Shown here: piece after piece, positions 41,062 through 50,554 of the stretch | How positions within the stretch are numbered: position 1 is the stretch's first letter | Layout of the letters: each line of letters starts with the position of its first letter | Translations under genes and position numbers: made by a program | The notes under the pieces: model-generated | Databases searched by the model: none | The model's input: only the letters and a program-made list of their open reading frames with translations | What the model was told of the DNA's origin: nothing | Assembly (NCBI RefSeq): GCF_005862305.2 | Contig: NZ_CP054021.1 | Location: forward strand, 1,426,001-1,490,000 | From: Rhizobium indicum | Lineage (GTDB): Bacteria > Pseudomonadota > Alphaproteobacteria > Rhizobiales > Rhizobiaceae | DNA: 64,000 nucleotides | Direction: 5' to 3'

Positions 41062-42260
41062 CGCGCTAGCGCTCGCGTACGGCGATCCAACATGAGAAGG
41101 ATCGGAGCGATCGCGGCAATGCCCGCGAAGATTGAAAAGGCCTCGACGTAGCGCGTACCTTCGGCGGCCATGATGTGCAGCGATGCCGGGCCAAGTCCAG
41201 CGCCCATGGTCAAAGCCATGTAGTTGATGCCGAAGAGCTTGCCGAAGCTTCGCATTCCGAACCGTTTCGACAGCAGGTAACCGATCGCGTCGCCCTCCGC
41301 TCCGGTGGCGAGGCCGAAGAAGACGGCGCTGACATAGACGGGGATCAGAGCTTCGGAATTCAACAGAATGAAATGACCGACAACGGGTGACAGAAAAGCC
41401 AGGCTGGTCAACGGGACCGGGGGAAATCGATCGAGCAGTGCCCCGAAGCCGAGACGCATGACAATGAAGGACAACCCCACAAGGCTCATGACCAAGGCCG
41501 CCATTGCCGGATCCGCTCCGCGATCCGCCAGCACGACAGGGAGCGAAATAGACCCGGCTGCAGCGGCGAAGTAGTTGAGAAAAAATGCGCCCAGCATCAA
41601 CCAGAAGCTTGCCGTCTCCACCGCCCGGCGAACAGTGTGGCCCTCGCCCCCTGTGCGGTCGGGTCGCTGAAGCACGGGCGGATCACGAATAACGAAAAGC
41701 GCGACGGGAAGCGTGACCGCAATTGATATCAGACCGGCTGCCATGAAGGCAAAGCGCCAGCCCCACTCGGAAATCAGGAATGCAAGGAACGGAGGAAGCG
41801 TTGCGATCCCAAGCCCCACGAAGGAAAGCATGACACCCAGTGCGAGACCGCGTCGCGCGGAGAACCATCCGACCACCACATAGGTGTAGGGCACGCCGGT
41901 CTGCGCGGCACCCATAAGGCTTGCCACGGCGACGGCCACGATGAATGTAGTCAAATTCTGCGACGCAATGCCGACCCCGATCAGGCCGATCGCCATCGAC
42001 ATGGACGATACGGCAAGCACCCGGCGCGGGCCGAACCGATCCGTCAACGCCCCTACTACAGGCGACATAAGACCGTTTACGACGGCTATCGGTGCGACGA
42101 CGGCGGCCACCACGGTCCGATCCCACCCAGTATCCTCGGTGATCGGCACGATGAAAACGCTGAAGCCATAGATCAGCACGATCCCGATGCTGAAATACAT
42201 TCCCGCGCCTGCACCCAGCACGATTGCAATCCGTCTGGTCCGCCCCGCCGTTGTGTCCAT
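41058..42260 (-). CDS. MFS transporter
   Basis: A 400-residue 12-helix permease. The start is the ATG at 42260; its ribosome site AAGGGAT is close. The stop (CTA in plus sense) shares CTAG with the convergent regulator. It carries the major facilitator signature loop DRFGPRRV after helix 2, a second loop near LDRFPPVP, and a long hydrophilic loop around residue 190 (VIRDPPVLQRPDRTGGEGHTVRRAVE). It resembles the monocarboxylate/oxalate-type (MCT-like) transporters. Substrate unknown. Confidence 0.87.
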   Translation of the reverse strand: MDTTAGRTRRIAIVLGAGAGMYFSIGIVLIYGFSVFIVPITEDTGWDRTVVAAVVAPIAVVNGLMSPVVGALTDRFGPRRVLAVSSMSMAIGLIGVGIASQNLTTFIVAVAVASLMGAAQTGVPYTYVVVGWFSARRGLALGVMLSFVGLGIATLPPFLAFLISEWGWRFAFMAAGLISIAVTLPVALFVIRDPPVLQRPDRTGGEGHTVRRAVETASFWLMLGAFFLNYFAAAAGSISLPVVLADRGADPAMAALVMSLVGLSFIVMRLGFGALLDRFPPVPLTSLAFLSPVVGHFILLNSEALIPVYVSAVFFGLATGAEGDAIGYLLSKRFGMRSFGKLFGINYMALTMGAGLGPASLHIMAAEGTRYVEAFSIFAGIAAIAPILLMLDRRTRALAR

Positions 42261-42447
42261 ATCCCTTATGAGCCTTTGTTGGCCCCGGTCCGGGGGCCGC
42301 GGTCCGCGCGCAGGAAGATACCAGGTCGCCGTTATCGTACTGACCGGATGGCTGCTCGGTTCACCAAATTTCCCAGATCTTAACCAGCCTCGCAAGCGCG
42401 GACGCGCTAGAATTTGCGCAGTCACCCCGCGAACACAGGAGGCAACG

Positions 42448-43299
42448 ATGTCTCGCGATCAAAAGCCAGCTACCCAACCGGACGACCCGGAGCGCCGAGC
42501 CATCCTTCGCGCCGCCGGAGGCGTTGCAATCGGCGGAATTGCCGCTGCCCTAGCAGGCGATGCAACTGCGTCCGCAGATACGCCAGTCGCAACCGGCGAT
42601 CCAGGTTCGCTGGGTGCCCGGCTTCAGGGCGTACAGCATTTCGGCCTGACCGTGCAGAACATGGAACGCGCGTACGAGTTCTACACAGCCGTACTCGGTG
42701 GGACCGAAGTCTTCCGCCATGGTGACTTTCAAGGCGACGCCGTGCAGAACACACTGCTTGCCGACCAGGAAATCCTGGCCAATCAGCTCGGCGTCAATCC
42801 GCGGACGATCGGCGTGCCTGACCTCAGGGACGGCGCCCAACGCCTCGATGTGCGATTCATCCAGTTCGACAACGTCGTTATTGAGCTCTTGCAGTATCGC
42901 GATGCGGACCAACCGATGGGTGGTCCCAAGGCGTTCGCGGAACCTGTGGAGCACATGAGCCCGGCTTTTCCGCGAATGATGCACATCTGCTTCTACGTCC
43001 GGGATGATGTCGACTTCAACCAGTTTATCGCCGATCTCGAGGCGGAGTCCGAGCGGCGTGGCATGACGCAGGTGCGGGCAAATCGCATCATACGTGTTTC
43101 GACAGAAGACGAACGAAAGGCGGCCCCCCAGAGCGCCAACACCAACAAAGTGACCGTTGCGCCATCAGACGGCTGGGAACTGATCTATTGCAAGGGCCCG
43201 GAGGGGGAACAACTGGAGTTCGTGAAGGCGCTTGGATCCGTGAAAAAACGGTTTGCCGATGCATTGGCGGCGCATCTGCAACTTGCGAGCGCGAAGTAA
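42448..43299 (+). CDS. Tat-exported VOC-fold protein
   Basis: A 283-residue protein with AGGAGG before the ATG at 42448. The signal (ERRAILRAAGGVAIGGIAAALAGDATASA) carries a twin arginine, so the protein would be folded before export. The VOC region is VQHFGLTVQNMERAYEFYTAVLGGTEVFR, NVVIELLQYRD, MMHICFYVRDDVDFNQFIADLE and DGWELIYCKGPEGEQLEFVK. An HxE-type metal site is possible. It begins a run of co-directional redox genes (43392, 43945) that face away from the MFS gene. Confidence 0.82.
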   Translation: MSRDQKPATQPDDPERRAILRAAGGVAIGGIAAALAGDATASADTPVATGDPGSLGARLQGVQHFGLTVQNMERAYEFYTAVLGGTEVFRHGDFQGDAVQNTLLADQEILANQLGVNPRTIGVPDLRDGAQRLDVRFIQFDNVVIELLQYRDADQPMGGPKAFAEPVEHMSPAFPRMMHICFYVRDDVDFNQFIADLEAESERRGMTQVRANRIIRVSTEDERKAAPQSANTNKVTVAPSDGWELIYCKGPEGEQLEFVKALGSVKKRFADALAAHLQLASAK

Positions 43300-43391
43300 G
43301 CGCAGAAGGCATCAGCATCACTTTGCAGGCCGGCACCCGGATTTGGCCAGCGGGCCATCTTACCGCGCTTGGCAAGATAAGGAGAAACGAC

Positions 43392-43820
43392 ATGATCACT
43401 ACGCTGCAGCTGCAAGCTTCGGCTATTCTGCTCGGGGGCCTGCTCGCGGGACCCGTTCTCCAAGCGGACGCGCTCGCTCAGGAAGGCCCGGGCCAGGGCT
43501 ATGCCAAAATTGCAAGTGGGGCCTATTCGGTTGTTGCCGAGGTCCGTGCCAAACCGGGCAAGGAGGCCGAACTACGGGCCGTCACGCTTCCTCTTATTGA
43601 CCTTGTCCGCAGCGATCCCGCAAACCTCGTCTATTTTCTTCAGGAGAACCGTGAGACCCCCGGACACTTCATCTTCTACGAGATATTCGCCAACGAAGCC
43701 GACTTTGAGGCTCATAACGCCATGCCGTATGTGAAGGAGTGGTTTGCCAAGCTGCCCGAACTCGCCGATGGCGGAGTGAAGGTGATGCGAATGCAGATCC
43801 TCGCGCCGGCTGGCGACTAG
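43392..43820 (+). CDS. Exported ABM-domain (putative quinol) monooxygenase
   Basis: A 142-residue protein: Sec signal MITTLQLQASAILLGGLLAGPVLQADALAQ, then an antibiotic-biosynthesis-monooxygenase fold (YSVVAEVRAKPGKEAELRAVTLPLIDLVRSDPANLVYFLQENRETPGHFIFYEIFANEADFEAHNAMPYVKEWF). Family members such as YgiN act on quinols without a cofactor and are usually cytoplasmic; an exported one is unusual. AAGGAG precedes the ATG at 43392. It lies 92 bp after the VOC gene. Confidence 0.82.
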   Translation: MITTLQLQASAILLGGLLAGPVLQADALAQEGPGQGYAKIASGAYSVVAEVRAKPGKEAELRAVTLPLIDLVRSDPANLVYFLQENRETPGHFIFYEIFANEADFEAHNAMPYVKEWFAKLPELADGGVKVMRMQILAPAGD

Positions 43821-43944
43821 CACGCTTCCCACGAAACTGGACGTCGGCGAACGAGGGCCATCGCGGATTGCTCGGGGAAGAGCACGCCGCGCCGCAGGCG
43901 CCGCTTTTGCACACGACACCATCAAGCCAAGAAGGAGCTGCAAG

Positions 43945-44664
43945 ATGAGACTCAAGGGCAAGGTTGCATTGGTCACAGGAGCCGCAGGTGGTATCGGTTT
44001 CGCAGTCGCGGATCTGTTCAATAGCGAGGGCGCCATTGTCATCGCCGCCGACATCAAGCCGTCCGAAAAACCATATCCCGACGCCGTCGAAGCAGTGACG
44101 CTTGATGTGACCAGCGAAGAGCAATGGGCAACGGTCGTTGCCGCGATCGTCAGGAAACATGGCCGACTTGACGTGCTTGTAAACAATGCCGGCATTATCG
44201 CCTACGAGCCGCTCGACAAGCTGGAGATGAAGGACTGGCTGAAGATGATCGCCGTCGACCAGACTGGTGTCTTCCTCGGCATGCGGGAAGCAATTCGCGT
44301 CATGCGCAAGCAGCAAGCGGGTGCGATCGTCAACATCTCCTCGATCTGGGGCAGTGCAGCGGTTGCGGGTGCGCATTCCTACCATGCCGCAAAAGGTGCA
44401 GTCCGCAACATGTCGAAAAACGCGGCGATGACGTACGTATCCGACGGGATCCGGGTCAACTCCGTGCATCCGGGCTTCGTACACACGCCGCTGACGGATG
44501 CACAGGCGCCAGAGCTCAATGAAGCTGTCATCGCGGCAACACCGATGAAGCGCGGTGGCAGGTCGATCGAGATCGCCTACGGCTGCCTGTATCTAGCTTC
44601 CGAGGAGGCAAGCTACGTGACCGGCGTCGAGTTGAACATCGACGGCGGTTATCTTGCCCAGTAG
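43945..44664 (+). CDS. SDR-family oxidoreductase
   Basis: A 239-residue classical SDR with AAGGAGC before the ATG at 43945. It has TGAAGGIG (nucleotide loop), ADIKPS, NNAGI, catalytic Ser in VNISSIWGS, Tyr and Lys in SYHAAKGA, and the C-terminal VTGVELNIDGGY. NAD(P)-dependent and cytoplasmic, it is the only soluble member of this operon. It is followed by a hairpin at 44691. Confidence 0.9.
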   Translation: MRLKGKVALVTGAAGGIGFAVADLFNSEGAIVIAADIKPSEKPYPDAVEAVTLDVTSEEQWATVVAAIVRKHGRLDVLVNNAGIIAYEPLDKLEMKDWLKMIAVDQTGVFLGMREAIRVMRKQQAGAIVNISSIWGSAAVAGAHSYHAAKGAVRNMSKNAAMTYVSDGIRVNSVHPGFVHTPLTDAQAPELNEAVIAATPMKRGGRSIEIAYGCLYLASEEASYVTGVELNIDGGYLAQ

Positions 44665-44690
44665 CGCAATAGACATGCGGGTCATCGCGG

Positions 44691-44712
44691 GCGGCTCTCT
44701 CTTACGAGCCGC
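44691..44712 (+). terminator. Hairpin after the VOC-ABM-SDR unit
   Basis: GCGGCTC/GAGCCGC, a 7-bp stem with an 8-base loop, 27 bases after the SDR stop. No T run follows, so termination is probably factor-assisted. The rest of the region to 45361 is non-coding apart from the scar at 45042. Confidence 0.45.
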
Positions 44713-45041
44713 AGACGCGATCAGTCAGACAACTTGATCCGGACCTTGTTCTCCATTTTTCGGGACCGTCTTGGGCAAGAGTCGGGAACGAATCCATCCG
44801 CGCAGTCGTGCGCGTCAGCAGTGAATGTCTGCTTTCGATTCCGTTAGCGCAAACGCCAATGACTGGATTGGGGGCGTATGACCGCCGCTCAGCGCCGCAA
44901 CCTTCATGGTCCGCTTTGGCGGATGTTTTTGAAAGCCTAGTATCTTTCCCCTGGTCCGGGCGGCAGATATTTGGGCCACGTTGCATATTGCCTCCTGAGG
45001 TCATCGATATCGGCTCCGTCAGGTAAATGGCCGAAAATAAC

Positions 45042-45097
45042 CGGCCTTCCCCAACGGCACGCCGGAGGAGCTGGCCGCCTAATATCGGCAGGTGATG
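45042..45097 (+). pseudogene. Scar of a LysR gene 3' end
   Basis: GGCCTTCCCCAACGGCACG followed by CTGGCCGCCT and ATATCGGCAGGTGATG repeats the last 20 codons of the LysR gene at 34793-34850, with small differences and one extra A that would break the frame. Everything before it is unrelated. It is the only trace of a paralogous regulator here. Confidence 0.7.
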
Positions 45098-45271
45098 GCC
45101 GCGCTGCCGGTGTGGCGGGTCTGGCCTAGGACCGATCGACAATACTCCTACCGGCATTTGTCGAGCGCTGAGCAATCGTCCGAATTCAGAAGCTCCATTT
45201 CTAAACCCATGCAGATATTCCCGCCTAATCGGATGATCTCGTGGGGCTTATATCACTAACCGCCAACATGA

Positions 45272-46512
<1,241 letters not shown>

Positions 46513-46581
46513 TCAAGCGGCGCCCGCTGGCATTTCCGAAGCCGCCACAGGTCACATTTCCCATATCCAGAAAGGATCCTC

Positions 46582-47049
46582 ATGCCATCGTTCCGTTCTG
46601 TCCTTCTAGCCCTCGGTGGGGCCGCTCTGCTCCTAGCATCCGGCCTTGCCGCCGCAGCCGCCAACCGCGCGACCTTCCCGAAAGATTTCAAGCAGATGGT
46701 TATGTATGGAGATTACAGGCGCGGCTCAGGTGGCGAGCTGGCTTATGCCCTGAAGGAAACGATCGACATCGCGAAGGCTGGCCAGCCGTTACCCCCGGGC
46801 ACGAGGCTTGTACTGGAGATTTATGACGACGGTGCCCTAACCGGCTACTTCGTGATGGAAAAAGGCGTGGATTGGGGCCTCGAAGTCGAGGAGGAGAAGC
46901 GCACCGGTGACTGGCATTTCCAGCAGTTCGACACCAACGGCCAGGTCAACCGCACCTCGATCGCGGAACGTTGCGAGGCCTGCCACCAAGGGCAGGAAAG
47001 CAATGATTTCATGTTCACCCGCGGCCGCATGGAAGCGTATCTGCCCTGA
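46582..47049 (+). CDS. Cytochrome P460-family protein
   Basis: A 155-residue exported c-type cytochrome: signal peptide MPSFRSVLLALGGAALLLASGLAAAAA, then a P460-like fold (FPKDFKQMVMYGDYRRGSGG, LPPGTRLVLEIYDDG, GYFVMEKGVDWG) and a single heme motif CEACH at residues 131-135. Members are linked to hydroxylamine or NO oxidation, although many short ones only transfer electrons. It is coupled to the next gene (TGATG). An 89-bp gap separates it from the AKR gene. Confidence 0.85.
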   Translation: MPSFRSVLLALGGAALLLASGLAAAAANRATFPKDFKQMVMYGDYRRGSGGELAYALKETIDIAKAGQPLPPGTRLVLEIYDDGALTGYFVMEKGVDWGLEVEEEKRTGDWHFQQFDTNGQVNRTSIAERCEACHQGQESNDFMFTRGRMEAYLP

Positions 47050-47726
47050 TGCCGCTTCAGGTTCGCCTGCTGATGAACGCCGTGGCGGGTGGTCTGCTAG
47101 TGGCTGCCCTGGCCTATGATTGGCTGGGCAACCTTACCCATGAACTGATCGGCACGGCCATGTTCGGGCTGCTGATCTTCCACAACGCCTTCAATCGCCG
47201 CTGGTACGGTTCGACCGCCCGCAAGGGTAGCCGGGATCTGCGCGGCTGGCTCAACATCGTCACCATCGGCGCACTCGCGGCCGCAATGCTAAGCCTGCTG
47301 GTCACCAGCTTGATCATTTCGCGCTCTCTATTCAGCCTCTTGCCGATTGCCAGCTCGTTCGGGGCACGTCAACTGCACGCCCAGGCCGCCTATTGGGCGC
47401 TGGTGATCGTCGCGGTCCACGTCGGCATGCGCTGGGCCATGATCATGGCCTCGATGCGCGCCTGGCTGCGACTTGGCACCCCCAGCGTCGGTAGGACTTG
47501 GATCCTCCGCGCCCTGGCGCTGGCCGTAGCCGCCTACGGCGTCCACAGCTGGATGGTCATGGGTACCGGGTCGCGCCTTATGGCCGAAATGACTCTTAAT
47601 CTCTGGAATTTCGAAGAAGCGGCATTGCGGTTCTTTTTGCACCAGGGCGCCATTGTTGCGCTGTTCGTCTGCCTCGGGCACTACGCAACCAGCCTAATGC
47701 AATTGCGCAGGAAAGGCTCACGCTGA
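47049..47726 (+). CDS. DUF4405 membrane protein (cytochrome b561-like)
   Basis: A 225-residue protein with about five or six transmembrane helices (VAGGLLVAALAYDWL, ELIGTAMFGLLIFHNAFNRRWY, LNIVTIGALAAAMLSLLVTSLI, LHAQAAYWALVIVAVHVGMRW, LRALALAVAAYGVHSW, FLHQGAIVALFVCLGHYATSL). His residues sit in the helices (HE, FHN, LHAQ, VHVG, HSW, LHQG, GHY), suitable for one or two b-type hemes. Its start overlaps the P460-like stop, so the pair probably works as a membrane electron relay to the exported cytochrome. Confidence 0.8.
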   Translation: MPLQVRLLMNAVAGGLLVAALAYDWLGNLTHELIGTAMFGLLIFHNAFNRRWYGSTARKGSRDLRGWLNIVTIGALAAAMLSLLVTSLIISRSLFSLLPIASSFGARQLHAQAAYWALVIVAVHVGMRWAMIMASMRAWLRLGTPSVGRTWILRALALAVAAYGVHSWMVMGTGSRLMAEMTLNLWNFEEAALRFFLHQGAIVALFVCLGHYATSLMQLRRKGSR

Positions 47727-47743
47727 GTGGCATTCCGTCACAA

Positions 47744-47905
47744 ATGACAGGTCGCGATTTCGATTCCCATCAAGACCCGATATGGCCGCTTCTGGCGGAT
47801 ACCGCTGACAAAGTCGCGTCGCAGGTGATGACCGCCTTTGCCGGCGTCATGGATGAGCTCCGCGTCGCATGTTTCATGGAGCGCGCAGCGGCTTATACGG
47901 GATGA
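47744..47905 (+). CDS. Possible small protein or gene fragment
   Basis: A 53-codon frame, 17 bases after the DUF4405 gene: MTGRDFDSHQDPIWPLLADT then ADKVASQVMTAFAGVMDELR and VACFMERAAAYTG. The composition is protein-like (amphipathic helix). There is no good ribosome site and no recognised motif. It may be a remnant; the rest of 47727-48080 shows nothing. Confidence 0.3.
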   Translation: MTGRDFDSHQDPIWPLLADTADKVASQVMTAFAGVMDELRVACFMERAAAYTG

Positions 47906-48080
47906 CGGAGAGTGGGGCGCGTGCTTTCGCCGGGAGCCCCGCCGTCGAAGAAAATCCTTCCTGCGAAACTCCTCGAATCAAAGTCGATTTTAGGGTAAAA
48001 TTAACCAGTGCATTGAGAGGGCTGAAACGTCCTTGCGCGCCGCATGCGTCGCGCAGCGCTTACGAAGGAAAGATGAGCCA

Positions 48081-48623
48081 ATGAAAAGGTTAGCAATCGT
48101 TATCCTGTCGCTGGTGACGGCGCTGACGAGCGTCCCGCCGGCCATGGCGTTTCCCACTGTTGCCGTGCCGAAAATCGAAGCCGCAGAGGCGCAGCCGGTC
48201 CAGTACAGAAATTATCGCGGCGGCTACCGCGGTGGATACCGAGGCGGCTATCGAGGCTACCGCGGGGGTGGCTATCGCAACGACAATTGGGCTTGGGGTC
48301 TCGGCGGGCTCGCGACCGGCGCAATCATCGGCGGAATGCTAGCGCAGCCGTATTATGGCCGAAGCTATTACGGTCGGGGCTACTACGATCAGGGCTACTA
48401 CGACCGGGGCTACTACGGATCGCCCTATTACGGTCCGCCGCGCTACTACGGCTCGACCATTTACCGTCCGCGCTACTACGCGCCGCGCTCGTACCGCCAA
48501 GTCTATAGTGGCGGCAACGGACATACGAGCTGGTGCTACTCGCGCTACCGGTCTTACAGGGCTTACGACAACACGTTCCAGCCCTATTACGGTCCGCGAC
48601 GGGCGTGCGTCTCGCCCTACTAG
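48081..48623 (+). CDS. BA14K-family surface protein
   Basis: A 180-residue exported protein. After the signal (MKRLAIVILSLVTALTSVPPAMA) comes a glycine/tyrosine repeat (YRGGYRGGYRGGYRGYRGGGYR). A hydrophobic glycine hinge (WGLGGLATGAIIGGMLA) follows, then a second repeat (YYGRGYYDQGYYDRGYY) and the BA14K signature WCYSRYRSYRAYDNTFQPYYGPRRAC near the end. BA14K proteins are lectin-like and immunoreactive in Brucella and occur in most rhizobia. AAGGAAAG lies upstream of the ATG. Confidence 0.9.
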   Translation: MKRLAIVILSLVTALTSVPPAMAFPTVAVPKIEAAEAQPVQYRNYRGGYRGGYRGGYRGYRGGGYRNDNWAWGLGGLATGAIIGGMLAQPYYGRSYYGRGYYDQGYYDRGYYGSPYYGPPRYYGSTIYRPRYYAPRSYRQVYSGGNGHTSWCYSRYRSYRAYDNTFQPYYGPRRACVSPY

Positions 48624-48682
48624 GCTCAGGACTTATTAATTTGGTTTGAGATGTGATTCAGGCTTCCAACAGGAGGTCTGTG

Positions 48683-49018
48683 ATGGGTGATCTGTTTCTG
48701 CTGAGCGAGCGCCAGATGGCGCGGATATCGCCGTTCTTCCCGCAGTCGCGCGGGGTTCCGCGGGTCGATGACCGGCGGGTGGTGAGTGGGATCGTCTACG
48801 TGATCCGCAATGGCCTGCAGTGGAAGGACGCGCCGGCAGGTAATGGGCCGCACAACGCTCTACAATCGCTTCATCCGCTGGAGCCGGCTCGGCGTCTTCG
48901 ATCGCATCTTCGCTGGGCTCACCGGCGGACGGTCCAGGCCTGGGCGCATCATGATCGACGCGACTCATCTGAAAGCCCACCCGCACGGCTGCGAGCCTGC
49001 TTAAAAGGGGATGTTCCC
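48683..49018 (+). pseudogene. IS5-family transposase remnant with frameshift
   Basis: The first frame gives MGDLFLLSERQMARISPFFPQSRGVPRVDDRRVVSGIVYVIRNGLQWKDAPAG, the opening of an IS5-type transposase. After about 48854, near CACAACGCTC, a two-base loss shifts the reading; the second frame continues TLYNRFIRWSRLGVFDRIFAGLTGG then RIMIDATHLKAHPHGC. The similarity ends near 49018, with the DDE catalytic core missing. The 5' flank from 48624 (AGGACTTATTAATTTGG) may be the insertion end. The element is inactive. Confidence 0.8.
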
Positions 49019-49090
49019 GATTGGGCGCGTTGTGCCGATCGCGGAGACAATAATCTCCGCGTCCAGCCCCATCGTTCGCAAGCCGGCGTC

Positions 49091-49477
49091 TCAGTCGGCA
49101 GAGAACTTCTGGACGGCGGTAACGTCGAAATAATCCCGCCACTCGACAATCTTGTCACCTTCGATCTCGAAAATGCCCATGATCATCACGCGTCCGATTT
49201 CGCTGCCGTCGGCACGCTCGAACCTGTCGAGCCTTTCGGTGAGAACGCGAGATCCGTCGGCGGCAATCGCGAGCATGTCGATATGGACCGTCGAGATGCC
49301 CATCGACGTCTCCAGTCCGTCGATCATGGCGATAGCCTCTTCGACGCCGTTCGTGACTGAAACGCCTTCGTTGACCCAGCGCGTGTTGGGTGTGAACCAG
49401 CGACGGACGGCTGGCCTTCCGCCGTCTTCCAAGAATGTGGCGCAAAAAGCCGAAACAGTTTCCGTTGGGGTGGGCAT
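49091..49477 (-). CDS. Limonene-1,2-epoxide hydrolase-like (SnoaL) protein
   Basis: A 128-residue NTF2-fold protein with AAAGGAAC before the ATG at 49477. TERLDRFERADG and KIVEWRDYFD carry the Arg/Asp catalytic pattern of limonene-1,2-epoxide hydrolases. VSAFCATFLEDGGRPAVRRWFTPNTRWVNEG is the fold opening. It is divergent from an AraC gene at 49637 and could remove an epoxide or related compound. An ATTGCC/GGCAAT pair lies in the gap (49580 and 49614). Confidence 0.8.
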   Translation of the reverse strand: MPTPTETVSAFCATFLEDGGRPAVRRWFTPNTRWVNEGVSVTNGVEEAIAMIDGLETSMGISTVHIDMLAIAADGSRVLTERLDRFERADGSEIGRVMIMGIFEIEGDKIVEWRDYFDVTAVQKFSAD

Positions 49478-49636
49478 GGCAGTTCCTTTCAGGATGATTT
49501 AGAAGCCTCAACGGCCTCTGTGTTCAGCCTGAAGATAGGCTTTGAATCGCGACGCCACGATGCCAGATCTTCCGCTATCATTGCCTGATTTTCCGGAATG
49601 ATTGATAATTCTGGGCAATCGAGTTAAGCTGCCTTG

Positions 49637-50554
49637 ATGAGCGAACTCGACAAAATCCGCGCCATGGCGGTGCGCCACGCTGGCCGTCAGAGTCCTCAAC
49701 TGCCGAGACTGTTCGCTTACACCCTCGACCATACAACCGAGATCGACCCGCTGATCTACGATCCTGCGGCGTCCCTGGTGATCCAGGGAACTCAGCGCAT
49801 GTTTATCGGCGACAAGATGTTTGAGTACGGCCCTGGCCAAAGCATGATCGTCGCGGCTGAGATCGCTGCGTTGGGTCAGATCTGTGAGGCGTCAGAGGAT
49901 CAACCGTTTCTCGCAGTCGGTCTGTTTTTGGATCCAGCCCTGCTGTCGGATCTCGTACTTGAAATGGCAGCGATACCAGAGTTGCCGATTGAATCGGGAT
50001 ACGGCGTCAGCACCGCGAGCGCGTCGCTTCTGGGCGCTTGGGGAAGACTACTGGAACTACTCGATCGCCCAACCGAAATCCCGGTCATGGCTCAGTCTCT
50101 GGAGCACGAGCTCATGTTTCGGCTGCTGATGGGACCGCACGGCGGCCTGCTCCGTCAGATTGCCGGATCTGACTCGCGCCTGATGCACATCCGAAAGGCC
50201 ATGGCTTGGATCCGCGATCACTACACCGAGCGCCTCAATTTCAAGGCGGTCGCTGCGCTCGCGGGTATGAGCGTATCCGTGTTTTACGATCGCTTTAAAG
50301 CCGTTGCCGCCGTCAGCCCGCTTCAGTATCAGAAATATATCCGGCTCCACGAGGCCCGCCGTCGCATGATCGCGAACCAGGTGAGTGCAGCCGAGGTGGG
50401 GTTTGCGGTCGGCTATGAAAGCGCCTCGCAGTTCAGCCGTGAGTACAAGCGTCTCTTCGGAGCGCCGCCAGGTCAAGACACCGAGAGAGCGAAAGCGGGC
50501 TTGGGGGGAATCAATCGGCCAAGATCGCCTGGTGCTCGACCAGATGTTGCTTGA
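49637..50554 (+). CDS. AraC-family regulator
   Basis: A 305-residue protein starting at the ATG at 49637 (a TTG just before gives only a longer frame). The N-terminal AraC_N region has YDPAASLVIQGTQRMFIGDKMFEYGPGQSMIVAAEIAALGQI. Two helix-turn-helix motifs follow (LNFKAVAALAGMSVSVFYDRFKAVAAVSPLQYQKYIRLHEAR and VSAAEVGFAVGYESASQFSREYKRLFG). Its last codons overlap the GST remnant on the other strand. It is expected to act on the divergent LEH gene. Confidence 0.87.
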   Translation: MSELDKIRAMAVRHAGRQSPQLPRLFAYTLDHTTEIDPLIYDPAASLVIQGTQRMFIGDKMFEYGPGQSMIVAAEIAALGQICEASEDQPFLAVGLFLDPALLSDLVLEMAAIPELPIESGYGVSTASASLLGAWGRLLELLDRPTEIPVMAQSLEHELMFRLLMGPHGGLLRQIAGSDSRLMHIRKAMAWIRDHYTERLNFKAVAALAGMSVSVFYDRFKAVAAVSPLQYQKYIRLHEARRRMIANQVSAAEVGFAVGYESASQFSREYKRLFGAPPGQDTERAKAGLGGINRPRSPGARPDVA

